Shown one piece after another: positions 34,733-43,245 of a stretch of 64,000 bases of DNA; the stretch's first letter is position 1; the number at the start of each line of letters is the position of its first letter. The translations under genes were made by a program, and so were the position numbers. The notes under the pieces were generated by a model that saw only the letters and a list, made by a program, of their open reading frames with translations, had not been told where the DNA came from and did not search any database. Source of the stretch: Marinobacterium_A aestuariivivens (GTDB lineage: Bacteria; Pseudomonadota; Gammaproteobacteria; Pseudomonadales; Balneatricaceae). The DNA is taken from NCBI RefSeq assembly GCF_042661465.1, contig NZ_JBHSWE010000001.1:2480001-2544000 (forward strand). Reading direction: 5' to 3'.

Positions 34733-35647
34733 ATGATCGCGATGCTGGGAATGCTGTGGCCGGTGTTCGCGCTGCTGATACTGGGTGTGCTGGCACGGCG
34801 CTTCGACTTTCCCGGAGAGGCTTTCTGGCCGCTGGCGGAGAAGGCCACCTATTTCGTGCTCTTCCCGGTGCTGCTGGTCTCGCGGCTCAGTCAGGCCGAT
34901 ATTTCCGGCGTTTCGGTCGGTGGCATCGGTGCCGCGGTACTGTTGCTGCTACTGGTCGGCACGGCCCTCTGCTATCTGGTACGGCCGCTGCTGCGTCTTG
35001 CCGGGCCGTCCTTCACGTCGCTTTATCAGGGTGGCATGCGCTTCAACACCTATGTCGGTCTGGCGACGGTTGCGGCGGTTCATGGCGACCGCGGGCTGGC
35101 GATCTCGGCAGTCATTATCGCCTTCATGATTCCGCTGCTGAATGTGCTCTGCGTGCTGGTGCTGTCGTTTCATGCCGGCGGTACGGTGGGGCCCGGGTCC
35201 CTGCTGCGCAACCTGCTGCGCAATCCGCTGATTCTTGCCTGTCTGCTCGGGATGCTGCTCAACTACAGCGGTTTCGGCATGCCGTTGCCGTTGCGACCGG
35301 TGGCCGAGTTGCTGGGGCAGATGGCGCTGCCGCTTGGGCTGCTGGCGGTCGGTGCCGGCCTGAGCCTGAGGGCCCTGCGAAGCGCGGGGCCGGCACTGGT
35401 GGCGGCATCGACGATCAAGCTGCTGCTGTTTCCGTTGCTGGCGCTGGGGCTGGTCTGGCTGCTGGCGCTGGACCCGCTCAGCGGTGCCCTGCTGGTGCTG
35501 TTCGCCACCATGCCTACGGCCAGCTCGGCCTATATCCTGGCGCGTCAGCTCGGTGGCGATGCGCCTATGATGGCGGCGATCATCACGGGTCAGACCCTGT
35601 TGTCGGTACTGACCATTCCGCTGATGCTGGGATGGCTGTCCGGTTGA
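34733..35647 (+). CDS. AEC-family (auxin efflux carrier-like) transporter
   Basis: A 304-residue membrane protein with about ten transmembrane helices in two five-helix halves. The start MLWPVFALLILGVLARRFDFPGEAFWPLAEKATYFVLFPVLLVSRL and the crossover near NPLILACLLGMLLNYSGFGMP are typical of the bacterial AEC family. Substrates in this family include malate and other organic anions, but none can be assigned here. The 230-base gap before it contains no gene. No operon partner. Confidence 0.88.
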   Translation: MIAMLGMLWPVFALLILGVLARRFDFPGEAFWPLAEKATYFVLFPVLLVSRLSQADISGVSVGGIGAAVLLLLLVGTALCYLVRPLLRLAGPSFTSLYQGGMRFNTYVGLATVAAVHGDRGLAISAVIIAFMIPLLNVLCVLVLSFHAGGTVGPGSLLRNLLRNPLILACLLGMLLNYSGFGMPLPLRPVAELLGQMALPLGLLAVGAGLSLRALRSAGPALVAASTIKLLLFPLLALGLVWLLALDPLSGALLVLFATMPTASSAYILARQLGGDAPMMAAIITGQTLLSVLTIPLMLGWLSG

Positions 35648-35880
35648 AACCGTCTCTTTATGGAGACTGTTTTTAGCAAAATCATCCACTAATGGCGATT
35701 CCCTGCAATCGGGACTCAAGAAGGTGACATAACCTGCCGATAAATGTGGAAAAAGTGAGCGGGAACTGTTGCATTCCCCCGCAATCTGGAAAACTACGTG
35801 CCAATCGGTTACCGGGTGTTCAGCTCCGGCGCCGGAAATTCTTCCCAGGCACAGACTCAACCCGAGGGTGACAGCGGCAT

Positions 35881-36009
35881 ATGAAAAAAGGTCCGGATCT
35901 GATAATGGTGATCGTTCTGGTCTTTCTCGTCGGCTCGATCATGACCGGCGTTTCACAAAGCGACATCCAGTTCGCGGCGCTGGTCGAGCAGGTTTTCAAC
36001 AACAGCTGA
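35881..36009 (+). CDS. Small single-pass membrane protein of 42 residues
   Basis: The frame reads MKKGPDL, a hydrophobic helix (IMVIVLVFLVGSIMTGV), then SQSDIQFAALVEQVFNNS and a stop. A short basic N-terminus followed by one helix is typical of small inner-membrane proteins. GAGGGTGA lies about 11 bases upstream. The gene is monocistronic, preceded by 233 bases that include AT-rich stretches (35675-35765) suitable for a promoter. I recognise no named family. Function unknown. Confidence 0.6.
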   Translation: MKKGPDLIMVIVLVFLVGSIMTGVSQSDIQFAALVEQVFNNS

Positions 36010-36095
36010 TTCGCCAGTCAGGCGACGGTTCCCGCCCTATTGCGGCAGCAGGCGGCCTGCTGCCGGATCGCAGCATCGAGGCGGGACGGCTGACC

Positions 36096-36205
36096 GCCAT
36101 CCCTGGCCCAGGCAGAAAATTGCTCCTGCATTTGCTGCACACAGGCCATCCCTGGCCCAGGCAGAAAATTGCTCCTGCATTTTCCGTACACAGGCCATCC
36201 CTGGC
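36096..36205. repeat. 49-bp tandem repeat, GCCATCCCTGGCC family
   Basis: GCCATCCCTGGC starts at 36096, 36145 and 36194, giving two full 49-base units and a partial third. Each full unit contains CAGGCAGAAAATTGCTCCTGC. It ends at the stop codon of fau. The reverse complement of this motif recurs at 24797-24870. Confidence 0.93.
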
Positions 36206-36804
36206 CTAGAACCCGTAGTGGCCTGCGTCCGTCACGATGCCCGCAAGCGGAATGTCCCAGCTTGCGACGGGCAACTTCTCGACTCTCTGAAAATCATGCG
36301 CGAGTCCGATCAGGGCCGGTCCGCGTGGTCCCTTGCGCTGCTTGAAGCTGAAGGTGCGGTCGTAATAGCCGCCTCCCATGCCCATGCGTGCACCACTGCT
36401 GTCGAAGGCGACCAGCGGCAGCAGTACCAGGTCCAGGCCCCAGGCCGGGCGTCGCGGTGCCGCCACCATCTTGGGCTCGAGAATGCGGTATATGTTGCGC
36501 TGCATCGGGGTGTTTCGGCCATAGGGCACGAACCAGAGCCGGTTGTGGCGAATCGGGTGCAGTACCGGCAGGTAGGTGCGCTTGCCCAGTTTCCAGCAGT
36601 ATTCGATCAGGGGGTTGGATCGATCTCGCCGTCATTCGGCAGATAGAGCGCGATATTGCGTGCCCGGTGAAAGCGGGGCAGGGAGTCGAGCTGGCGCAGC
36701 AGGGCGCGCGCGGCCCGGCGTTGCTGGCGTGCGCTCAGGGCGCGTCGGCGGCTGCGCATCTCTCGGCGCAATTGTTGGCGTTGCTTCGGATCGTTCTGGG
36801 ACAT
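36206..36804 (-). CDS. fau: 5-formyltetrahydrofolate cyclo-ligase, one apparent frameshift
   Basis: Returns 5-formyltetrahydrofolate to the active folate pool with ATP. The N-terminal part has REMRSRRRALSARQQRRAARALLRQL and NIALYLPNDGEIDP. The frame breaks at the G5 run (plus strand 36610-36614); one added base gives PLIEYCWKLGKRTYLPVLHPIRHNRLWFVPY. The C-terminal part shows LVLLPLVAFDSSGARMGMGGGYYDRTF, the substrate and ATP loop. About 200 residues when joined. It lies downstream of 6S RNA, as in enterobacteria (ssrS-ygfA). Confidence 0.9.
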
Positions 36805-36824
36805 GGATACAGGATCAGAAAGGG

Positions 36825-36998
36825 CTCCCCGGAGTGCCGTTACCGGTCGTGGCCCTGAACCCTAAGGTTCAAGGTGGCGGCCTTGGTTTGCGTCAGGCTT
36901 TCCGCTAAACGGACATGCTCACCGGCAATCCAAAAAGCCTCCATAGGTGTGCTTATCGGCTCGAGGGACGTGACCGACTGGCGAACACCCCAGGGAGT
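36825..36998 (-). ncRNA. ssrS: 6S RNA
   Basis: On the minus strand this 174-base segment carries the 6S hallmarks: CTCCCTGGGGTG at the 5' end pairs fully with CACTCCGGGGAG at the 3' end (twelve pairs, some G-U). Inside are TGTTCGCC, GTCCCTCGAGCCGATA, GGTGAGCATG, AAGCCT and CACCTTGAACC-AGGGTTCA, in the same order as enterobacterial 6S RNA. The RNA mimics an open promoter and sequesters sigma-70 polymerase in stationary phase. It sits between zapA and fau, the classic location. Ends are estimated from the closing stem and promoter to within a few bases. Confidence 0.93.
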
Positions 36999-37005
36999 GA
37001 GAGTC

Positions 37006-37033
37006 ATTATACGCGCTTGCTTGCAGATGTCAG
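37006..37033 (-). promoter_or_regulatory. 6S RNA promoter
   Basis: On the minus strand CTGACA (37033-37028) and TATAAT (37011-37006) are 16 bases apart, placing the start near 36998, exactly at the closing stem of 6S RNA. Confidence 0.75.
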
Positions 37034-37113
37034 GTCTTGAAATTTATGACGACTTTGCTAGGCGCGCATCCAATTGTTTGAAAAATAAACGATTTTTTTC
37101 GCATGAAGAAATT

Positions 37114-37434
37114 TCAGTCGTCTTGCTCCGCATCCGGACGGGCGCTGGCCTTCAGCGACGCATCGATCTTGTGGCCAAGGCGGCGAATCTGGTCTTCGAT
37201 ATGCTGGCGGCCTTCTTCGCGACTCTTGAGCAGCTCATGGGCGATATTGAGCCCCGCCATCACCGCGACCCGTTCCAGGCCGACTGTCTTGCCGTTGCCG
37301 CGGATGTCGCGCATCTTCTGGTCGAGGTAATCGGCCGAGGCCATCAGCTCCGCTTCGGCGCCATCGGGGCAGGCGATCATGTATTCCTTGTCGAGCAGCC
37401 GGATCGTAACCTTGTGCGGTTCGCTATTGCTCAT
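37114..37434 (-). CDS. zapA: Cell division protein ZapA
   Basis: FtsZ-ring stabilising protein of 106 residues. It has the ZapA head (VTIRLLDKEYMIACPDGAEAELMASADYLDQKMRDI), followed by LERVAVMAGLNIAHELL and a C-terminal coiled coil. The start ATG overlaps the stop of the upstream coiled-coil gene as ATGA, so the two are translationally coupled. 6S RNA follows, as in the usual zapA-ssrS-fau order. Confidence 0.94.
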   Translation of the reverse strand: MSNSEPHKVTIRLLDKEYMIACPDGAEAELMASADYLDQKMRDIRGNGKTVGLERVAVMAGLNIAHELLKSREEGRQHIEDQIRRLGHKIDASLKASARPDAEQDD

Positions 37435-37640
37435 GCATTTTGCTCCAGTGCCTTGAGTCGCTGAATCATCGCTTCGACCTTGCTTCGGGTCTGGTCGTTC
37501 AACTGCAGAAGCCGTGCCCGTTCGTCCTTGAGCACAGCTTCCTGCTGACGCAGGCGCTCATTCTCCTGCTCCAGTCTGTGGCAGTGGTCGAGCAACTGAT
37601 CGATTTTCCGTTCCAGTGCGTTGAAATAGTGGTCGCTCAT
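37431..37640 (-). CDS. TIGR02449-type coiled-coil protein upstream of zapA
   Basis: A 69-residue, almost wholly coiled-coil protein (ALERKIDQLLDHCHRLEQENERLRQQEAVLKDERARLL). It matches the short family found directly upstream of zapA in pseudomonads and relatives, and resembles ZapB in size and heptad pattern. GGGA precedes ATG 37640. The ATGA overlap with zapA argues for a joint role in division, which is inference. A longer in-frame extension upstream is made of repeat sequence and is not used. Confidence 0.85.
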   Translation of the reverse strand: MSDHYFNALERKIDQLLDHCHRLEQENERLRQQEAVLKDERARLLQLNDQTRSKVEAMIQRLKALEQNA

Positions 37641-37975
37641 GCTCGGTCCCGACAAGATGGTCAATCCGGCAATATTAACAGCCCCCCAATGGGGGTCAAT
37701 CGTAGGGTGGAATGACCGCCATGGATGGCGGGAAACCTGAATTTGCAGGAGCAACATTCGGGAGAGTGCCGAAGGCCCGAATTCCACCGGGACCACCATC
37801 TCTGCACGGAGGCACCATCGTTCGGTTGTGGTCTGACTGCGGTGTTTCAACGCCATCGGTGGAATTCGCACGCTCATTCCACCCTACGTTAACCACTCAC
37901 ATCGTTAGAGTTCACTTGCAGGGGCTGCTAGGATAGCAGCGACAATGAAGCACCCGATTGGAATCAAGAGTAAAG
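37641..37975. repeat. Intergenic region filled by a compound palindromic repeat
   Basis: The 335 bases between the coiled-coil gene and ygfB hold no gene. GTAGGGTGGAATG at 37701 and CATTCCACCCTAC at 37875-37887 are exact inverted arms. Between them are CCGCCATGGATGGCGG (37718-37733), TGCAGGAGCAAC and two GAATTC-containing arms (GAATTCCACC, GGTGGAATTC). Two repeat families are thus nested here. Confidence 0.85.
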
Positions 37976-38569
37976 ATGTCAGATACCGATAACCATCCCG
38001 ATTTCGACGATATCGCCAACCTGCTCGTGACCGAAGGGGTCTTCGCGGTGACGCCGTCCGAACTTCATGGCCTGCTTTGTGGCTGCCTGGCCGCCGGCGC
38101 GCGCCCGGAGCCGGCAGCCTGGCTGCAGGCGGCGGCCGATCTGCTCGATATCGGAGCCTTTGCCCAGGAAGCATCCAAGGTGGGCCTGCTCGAGCTCTAT
38201 CGCCTGTCACTGGAACAGCTGGAAGCGACGGATCTTGACTTCGAGCCGCTGCTGCCCGACGACGAACAGCTGCTGGCGCAGCGCGCCGGCGCACTGGGAC
38301 GCTGGTGCCAGGGCTTTCTCAGCGGCTTCGGCCACTACGGCAAGCAGACCGACAGCTCGCTGTCGCAGGAGGCGCGCGAGGCGCTGAACGATCTTGGCCA
38401 GATCGCCCAGGTCGCGGCCGATGCCGACGACAGCGACGAGAACGAGGCGGACCTGATGGAGGTCCAGGAATACGTACGGATGGCGGCGCTGATGCTGTTT
38501 GCTGAATGCAATCAGGCGCCGGAGGACAGCAACGATGCCGCCGAGGCGGCGCCCCGGACCCTGCACTGA
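37976..38569 (+). CDS. ygfB: UPF0149 family protein YgfB
   Basis: A 197-residue acidic helical protein of the YecA/YgfB family: DIANLLVTEGVFAVTPSELHGLLCGCLAAGARPEP near the start, GRWCQGFLSGFGHYG in the centre, and MEVQEYVRMAALMLFAE near the end. It is the first gene of ygfB-pepP-ubiH-ubiI; its stop overlaps the pepP start by one base. In Pseudomonas the homologue has been linked to control of ampDh3 expression and beta-lactam response; whether that applies here is unknown. ATG 37976 is preferred over TTG 37958. Confidence 0.92.
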   Translation: MSDTDNHPDFDDIANLLVTEGVFAVTPSELHGLLCGCLAAGARPEPAAWLQAAADLLDIGAFAQEASKVGLLELYRLSLEQLEATDLDFEPLLPDDEQLLAQRAGALGRWCQGFLSGFGHYGKQTDSSLSQEAREALNDLGQIAQVAADADDSDENEADLMEVQEYVRMAALMLFAECNQAPEDSNDAAEAAPRTLH

Positions 38570-39905
38570 TGAAACTGAAGCGATTACCGATCGAGGCGTT
38601 CGCAGACCGCCGTCGCCAGTTGATGGCGAGCCTGCCCCAGGACAGTGTCGCCATCGTGCCCGGTGCCAGCCTGGTGCGCCGCAACCGCGATGTCGAGTAC
38701 CCTTTCCGCCAGGACAGCGACTTCTATTACCTCACCGGCTTCGACGAGCCCGATGCGGTGCTGGTGCTGATTCCCGGTCGTCCCGAGGGTGAAACGGTAC
38801 TGTTCTGCCAGGACCGGGACCCGGAAATGGAGATCTGGAACGGCTATCGCGCCGGCCCCGCCGGTGTCGTCGAGCGTTTCGGTGCGGACGAGGCGCATCC
38901 GGTCGGCGAGATCGACGAGCGTCTGCCGGAACTGCTCGCTGGCCGCAGGCGGATTTGCTTTTCCATCGGCGCCGATGCGTCTTTCGACCGGCAGGTCCAT
39001 GGCTGGCTCAATGCAACCAGGGGCAAGGCCCGCCAGGGGTGGTGGCGCCGACCGAGCTGCTGCTGCTGGACCAGTGGCTGCATGAGATGCGGCTGTTCAA
39101 ATCGCCGGCCGAAATCGAGCTGATGCGCAGCGCCGGCGAGATTTCGGCCCGCGCCCATGTCAGGGCGATGCAGTATTGTCGGCCCGGCATGGCGGAATAC
39201 CAGCTGGAAGCGGAGATCGCGCATCATTTCGCGATTCACGGCTGTCGCCATCCGGCCTACGCCTCGATCGTCGGCGGCGGTGCCAACGGCTGCATCCTGC
39301 ACTATACCGAGAACCGCGACGAGTTGCGGGCCGGCGACCTCGTACTGATCGATGCGGGCTGTGAGCTGGACTATTACGCCGGCGATATCACCCGCACCTT
39401 CCCGGTCGATGGCCGCTTCAGCCCCGAGCAGAAGGCGTTGTACGAACTGGTGCTGAAGACCCAGCTGGCCTGTATCGACCTGATCCGGCCTGGCGTGCGC
39501 TGGAACGAGGTGCACGACCTCTCGGTACGGCTGCTGACCGAGGGGCTGGTCGAACTCGGCCTGCTGCAGGGCGAGCCAGACGAACTGATCGAGCAGGGCG
39601 CCTACCGGGAGTTCTACATGCACCGCCTGGGGCACTGGCTTGGCATGGACGTGCACGATGTCGGCGATTACCGCGTCGACGGCGACTGGCGCCCGCTGGA
39701 GCCCGGCATGGTGATGACGGTCGAGCCCGGCCTCTATGTCTCGCCCCATAACGAGGCGGTCGAGTCGCGCTGGCGCGGTATCGGCATCCGCATCGAGGAC
39801 GATGTGCTGATCACCGATAAGGGCTGCGAGGTCCTGACGGCGGCGGTGCCGAAGACCGTGGCCGAAATCGAAAACCTGATGGCGGGTGCGCGGCGCGACG
39901 GATGA
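38569..39905 (+). CDS. pepP: Xaa-Pro aminopeptidase, one apparent frameshift
   Basis: Metallopeptidase that removes N-terminal residues before proline. The N-terminal domain includes VAIVPGASLVRRNRDVEYPFRQDSDFYYLTGFDEPDAVLVL. The frame breaks in the GGGG run 39036-39039; one added G restores GVVAPTELLLLDQWLHEMRLFKSPAEIELMRSAGEI. The catalytic pita-bread domain has LIDAGCELDYYAGDITRTFP (metal-binding aspartates), HRLGHWLGMDVHDVG (histidine) and TVEPGLY (glutamate). About 445 residues when joined. It overlaps ubiH by ATGA. Confidence 0.92.
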
Positions 39906-41165
39906 AAGAGCATTACGACCTGATCATCGTCGGCGGCGGCATGGTCGGCGCCAGCCTCGCCTGTGCGCTGGCGCCGGTGGCCGACAGCCTCGAACTCGAT
40001 ATCGCGATCATCGAGCCGGTGCCGCTGCGGCGCAACGGGCTCGACTATCAGCCCAGTTACGATGCCAGGGCCACGGCGCTGGCCTACGGCAGTCGCAGCG
40101 CCTACGAGCGCATGGGCATCTGGACGACGCTGCGCCGGCATCTCACGCCGATCGAACAGATACATGTGTCCGACCGCGGTCATTTCGGCGCCACCCGCCT
40201 GTCGGCCGCGCAGGGCGGGTGCCCGCTCTGGGTTACGTGGTCGAGAATCACTGGCTGGGGCAGGTGCTGCTGGAGCGTCTGCAGCAGCCGGATGCCGCCC
40301 GCATAGACTACCTGTGCCCGGCCGAAGTGGCCGAGATTCGCCCCGGCAGCGAACGCATGGCGGTGACCCTGAGTCGGGACGGGCGTGTCAGCCATATCGG
40401 CGCCGACCTGGTGGTGATGGCCGACGGTGGACGTTCGGAACTGCGCGAACGCCTCGGCATCGGCTATCACTATCAGACCTACGATCAGCACGCGCTGATC
40501 GCCAATGTGAGTCCGGACCGGCCGCACCGGGGGATTGCCTGGGAGCGCTTCACCGACCAGGGGCCCATGGCTCTGTTGCCGCTTGGCGATCAGCAGGGAC
40601 GTCACCGTTGTGGGCTGGTCTGGACAGTGCCCGATGAAGCGATCGACGCCCTGATGACGGTCGATGACGCCCGCTTTCTGCAGCAATTGCAGCAGCGGTT
40701 CGGCTATCGCGCCGGGCGCTTTGTCGGGGTCGGCGAGCGCCATGCCTATCCCCTCAAGCTGGTGCTCGCCGAAGAGCAGGTCCGGCCCGGGCTGGTGGTG
40801 CTTGGCAATGCCGCCCATGCGCTGCATCCGATCGCCGGACAGGGCTACAACCTGGCACTGCGCGGCCTGGTGGCGCTGGCCGACCACCTGATCGAGGCGC
40901 GCCGCAGGACCCGGCCGCTGGGCGATCTTGGCGTGCTGCAGGCCTATCACGACTGGATGCGTCGCGATCAGCAGCGCACCATCGGCTTCAGCGACCGGAC
41001 CATGAAACTTTTTCCAGTACCAATCCGCTGCAGGCGATGGGGCGTGATCTGGGGCTTCAGCTGCTGGATATCTGCCCCACGGCCAAAACCCTCTTTGCCC
41101 GCGGCGCCATGGGGCTCGACAGTCCTGCGCCGCAGCTGCGTACAGGATCGACCGGAGACTTCTAA
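39902..41165 (+). CDS. ubiH: 2-octaprenyl-6-methoxyphenol hydroxylase UbiH, two apparent frameshifts
   Basis: FAD monooxygenase of ubiquinone synthesis. The start DLIIVGGGMVGASLACAL is the ADP-binding fold. The frame breaks at GGG 40217-40219; one added G restores VPALGYVVENHWLGQVLLERL. The middle has VVMADGGRSELR and GNAAHALHPIAGQGYNLALRG, the second FAD motif. A second break in T5 (41009-41013) is corrected by one T, giving SSTNPLQAMGRDLGLQLLDICPTAKTLFARGAMGL and a TAA at 41163. About 421 residues when joined. The TAA overlaps an ATG as TAATG. Confidence 0.92.
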
Positions 41166-41252
41166 TGCGCGAAAAGAATGCCGATCGGGTCGCTTTCGGT
41201 GCAGGCACCGTTGGCGGCGGCCGGGCCGCCATCACAGCCGGAGGAACCTTGA

Positions 41253-42527
41253 ATGCAGGAGTTTGATGCCGACCTGGTAATCGTCGGTGCCGGCATGGTG
41301 GGCCTGACGGCCGCTCTGGCGCTGGCTGACAGCGATCTGAAAATTCTGCTGCTGGAGAGCCGTGAACTGGACCCTGCGGCGCAGGTGGCATCGGTCCGGG
41401 AGCAGCAGGGCGCCGGTTTCGATCCCCGGGTCAGCGCCCTGACGGTGGCCTCGCAACAGATCCTGAAATCGGTGGGGGCCTGGCCGGCCATGGCCGCGCT
41501 GCGTCTGTCTCCGTACACCGATATGGATGTCTGGGATGGCGAGGGGACCGGGCATATCCACTTCAGTGCGGCCGAGCTGCATGAGGCCTGTCTCGGCCAC
41601 ATCGTCGAGAACCGGGTGATTCTGGCCGGGCTCTGTGACGCCCTGGCGCAACGGCCGCAGATCGAACTGCGCTGCGGCGTCGAGGTCCGCAACCTGTCGG
41701 AAGCACGTGACGCGGGTGCCGGCCTGTATCGCGAGCTGGAATTGTCCGATGGGCACCGGCTGCGGGCCCGGCTGGTGGTTGCGGCGGATGGCGCTCTGTC
41801 GCGCACGCGGCAACTGGCCGCGCTGCCGATGTGGGAGTGGGATTATGGCCACCATGCCGTCGTCACCACGGTGCGTACCGAGGCGCCAAACCGGGCAACG
41901 GCATGGCAGCGATTCACCGACGACGGCCCGCTGGCGTTTCTGCCGCTGCAGGATGGCGGTGACGATCACCTGAGCTCGATTGTCTGGTCCACCTCGCCGG
42001 AGCATGTGCGGGAGTTGCTCGGATACGACGATGCCGACTTCTGCCGCGTGCTGGAGCGGGCCTTCGAGCACCGCCTCGGTGCGATCCTGTGGAGCGACAA
42101 CCGCTACAGCGTGCCGCTGCGTCAGCGTCATGCCAGGCGTTATGTCCAGGAGGCCTTTGCCGCCATCGGCGATGCCGCCCATACCATTCACCCGCTGGCC
42201 GGTCAGGGAGTCAATCTCGGGCTGCTCGATGCGGCGGTGTTGGCCGAAGTGGTGCTGGCAGCCGTCACGCGCGGCGATGATATGGGTTCGCTGCGCATCC
42301 TGCGGCGCTTCCAGCGTCGGCGCCAGGGTGACAACCTGTCGATGGCGGCGACCATGGAAGGCTTCAAGCGCCTGTTCGACAGCCGGCAGCCTTTGCTGGT
42401 TCTCGGGCGCAACCTGGGGATGAGCTGCCTGGACCGGCTGGGACCGGTGAAAAATCACCTGGTGCTGGCGGCGATGGGGCTGGCGGGCGACCTTCCTGCC
42501 CGGGCGCATCGGCCGGTCGGCGATTGA
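41253..42527 (+). CDS. ubiI: Ubiquinone hydroxylase UbiI (VisC-like)
   Basis: FAD-dependent C5-hydroxylase of ubiquinone synthesis, 424 residues and intact. It has VIVGAGMVGLTAALAL at residues 9-24, VVAADGALSRTR (DG motif) near 185, and GDAAHTIHPLAGQGVNLGLLDA near 307. GGAGGAACC precedes ATG 41253 by five or so bases. It is paralogous to ubiH upstream and last in ygfB-pepP-ubiH-ubiI. In enterobacteria gcvTHP follows; here only gcvH does. Confidence 0.93.
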   Translation: MQEFDADLVIVGAGMVGLTAALALADSDLKILLLESRELDPAAQVASVREQQGAGFDPRVSALTVASQQILKSVGAWPAMAALRLSPYTDMDVWDGEGTGHIHFSAAELHEACLGHIVENRVILAGLCDALAQRPQIELRCGVEVRNLSEARDAGAGLYRELELSDGHRLRARLVVAADGALSRTRQLAALPMWEWDYGHHAVVTTVRTEAPNRATAWQRFTDDGPLAFLPLQDGGDDHLSSIVWSTSPEHVRELLGYDDADFCRVLERAFEHRLGAILWSDNRYSVPLRQRHARRYVQEAFAAIGDAAHTIHPLAGQGVNLGLLDAAVLAEVVLAAVTRGDDMGSLRILRRFQRRRQGDNLSMAATMEGFKRLFDSRQPLLVLGRNLGMSCLDRLGPVKNHLVLAAMGLAGDLPARAHRPVGD

Positions 42528-42761
42528 TCTTCCCCCGGTTAGGCTTTACATTGTCGGCCTGCGGCGCCCGTCGGCGTTTCCGGTAGCAATAATCGATATC
42601 AGCTGGCGCTTTAGGCAAAGCGTCTATACTGGTGAAAATTGACGTTCCGAGCTGAGTCGGGGTGACGGAATCCCCTGTGTCGATTCCCGCACTGCAGCTG
42701 TCGATCCGGTATCACCGGTCGATCATAAAACCACCTGGTCCGAGAAGGGTAGGAAGCACAA

Positions 42762-43154
42762 ATGAGTGACATCCCAAATGAGCTGAAATATGTCGCCAGT
42801 CACGAGTGGATTCGTGTCGAAAGCGACGGTACCGTGACGGTCGGTGTCACCGACCATGCCCAGGATTTGCTGGGGGATGTGGTGTTCGTCGAACTGCCGG
42901 GTGTGGGCTCCGAACTCTCGTCCGGCGACGAGGCCGGTGTCGTCGAGTCCGTCAAGGCGGCTTCCGACATCTATGCGCCCCTGTCCGGCGAAGTGATCGA
43001 AATCAACGAAGATCTCGAGGAGTCGCCGGAGCTGGTCAACAGCGACCCCTACGGTGACGGCTGGTTCTTCAAGCTGAAGCTCAGCGATACGTCGGAGCTC
43101 GACGATCTGCTCGATGCGGATGGTTACGCCGATCTCTGCGAGTCCGAATCCTGA
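42762..43154 (+). CDS. gcvH: Glycine cleavage system H protein
   Basis: Lipoyl carrier that shuttles the aminomethyl group between the P, T and L proteins. The 130-residue product has the lipoylation lysine K65 in ESVKAASDIYAP and the usual ELPGVG and SPELVN segments. It stands alone, without gcvT or gcvP on either side. The 234-base upstream gap has a small hairpin CGCTTT-AGGC-AAAGCG (about 42608-42623) followed by TATACT; I looked for a glycine riboswitch and did not see one. The neighbour gcvR-like gene is 8 kb away. Confidence 0.95.
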   Translation: MSDIPNELKYVASHEWIRVESDGTVTVGVTDHAQDLLGDVVFVELPGVGSELSSGDEAGVVESVKAASDIYAPLSGEVIEINEDLEESPELVNSDPYGDGWFFKLKLSDTSELDDLLDADGYADLCESES

Positions 43155-43245
43155 TCGGACCCGAAGAGCGGTCGTTGGAATATTGCGCTGTCCCGGCCCG
43201 CTGGCCGGGACAGTCATTTAGAAACCGGAACTTTTGGCCACTGAT

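Noticed and set aside
36096..36205. CRISPR array
   Set aside because: The 49-bp units are direct, adjoining and without unique spacers; no cas genes are present in the window.
42528..42761. Possible glycine riboswitch before gcvH
   Set aside because: Tandem aptamer motifs could not be found; only a small hairpin and a TATACT are present.
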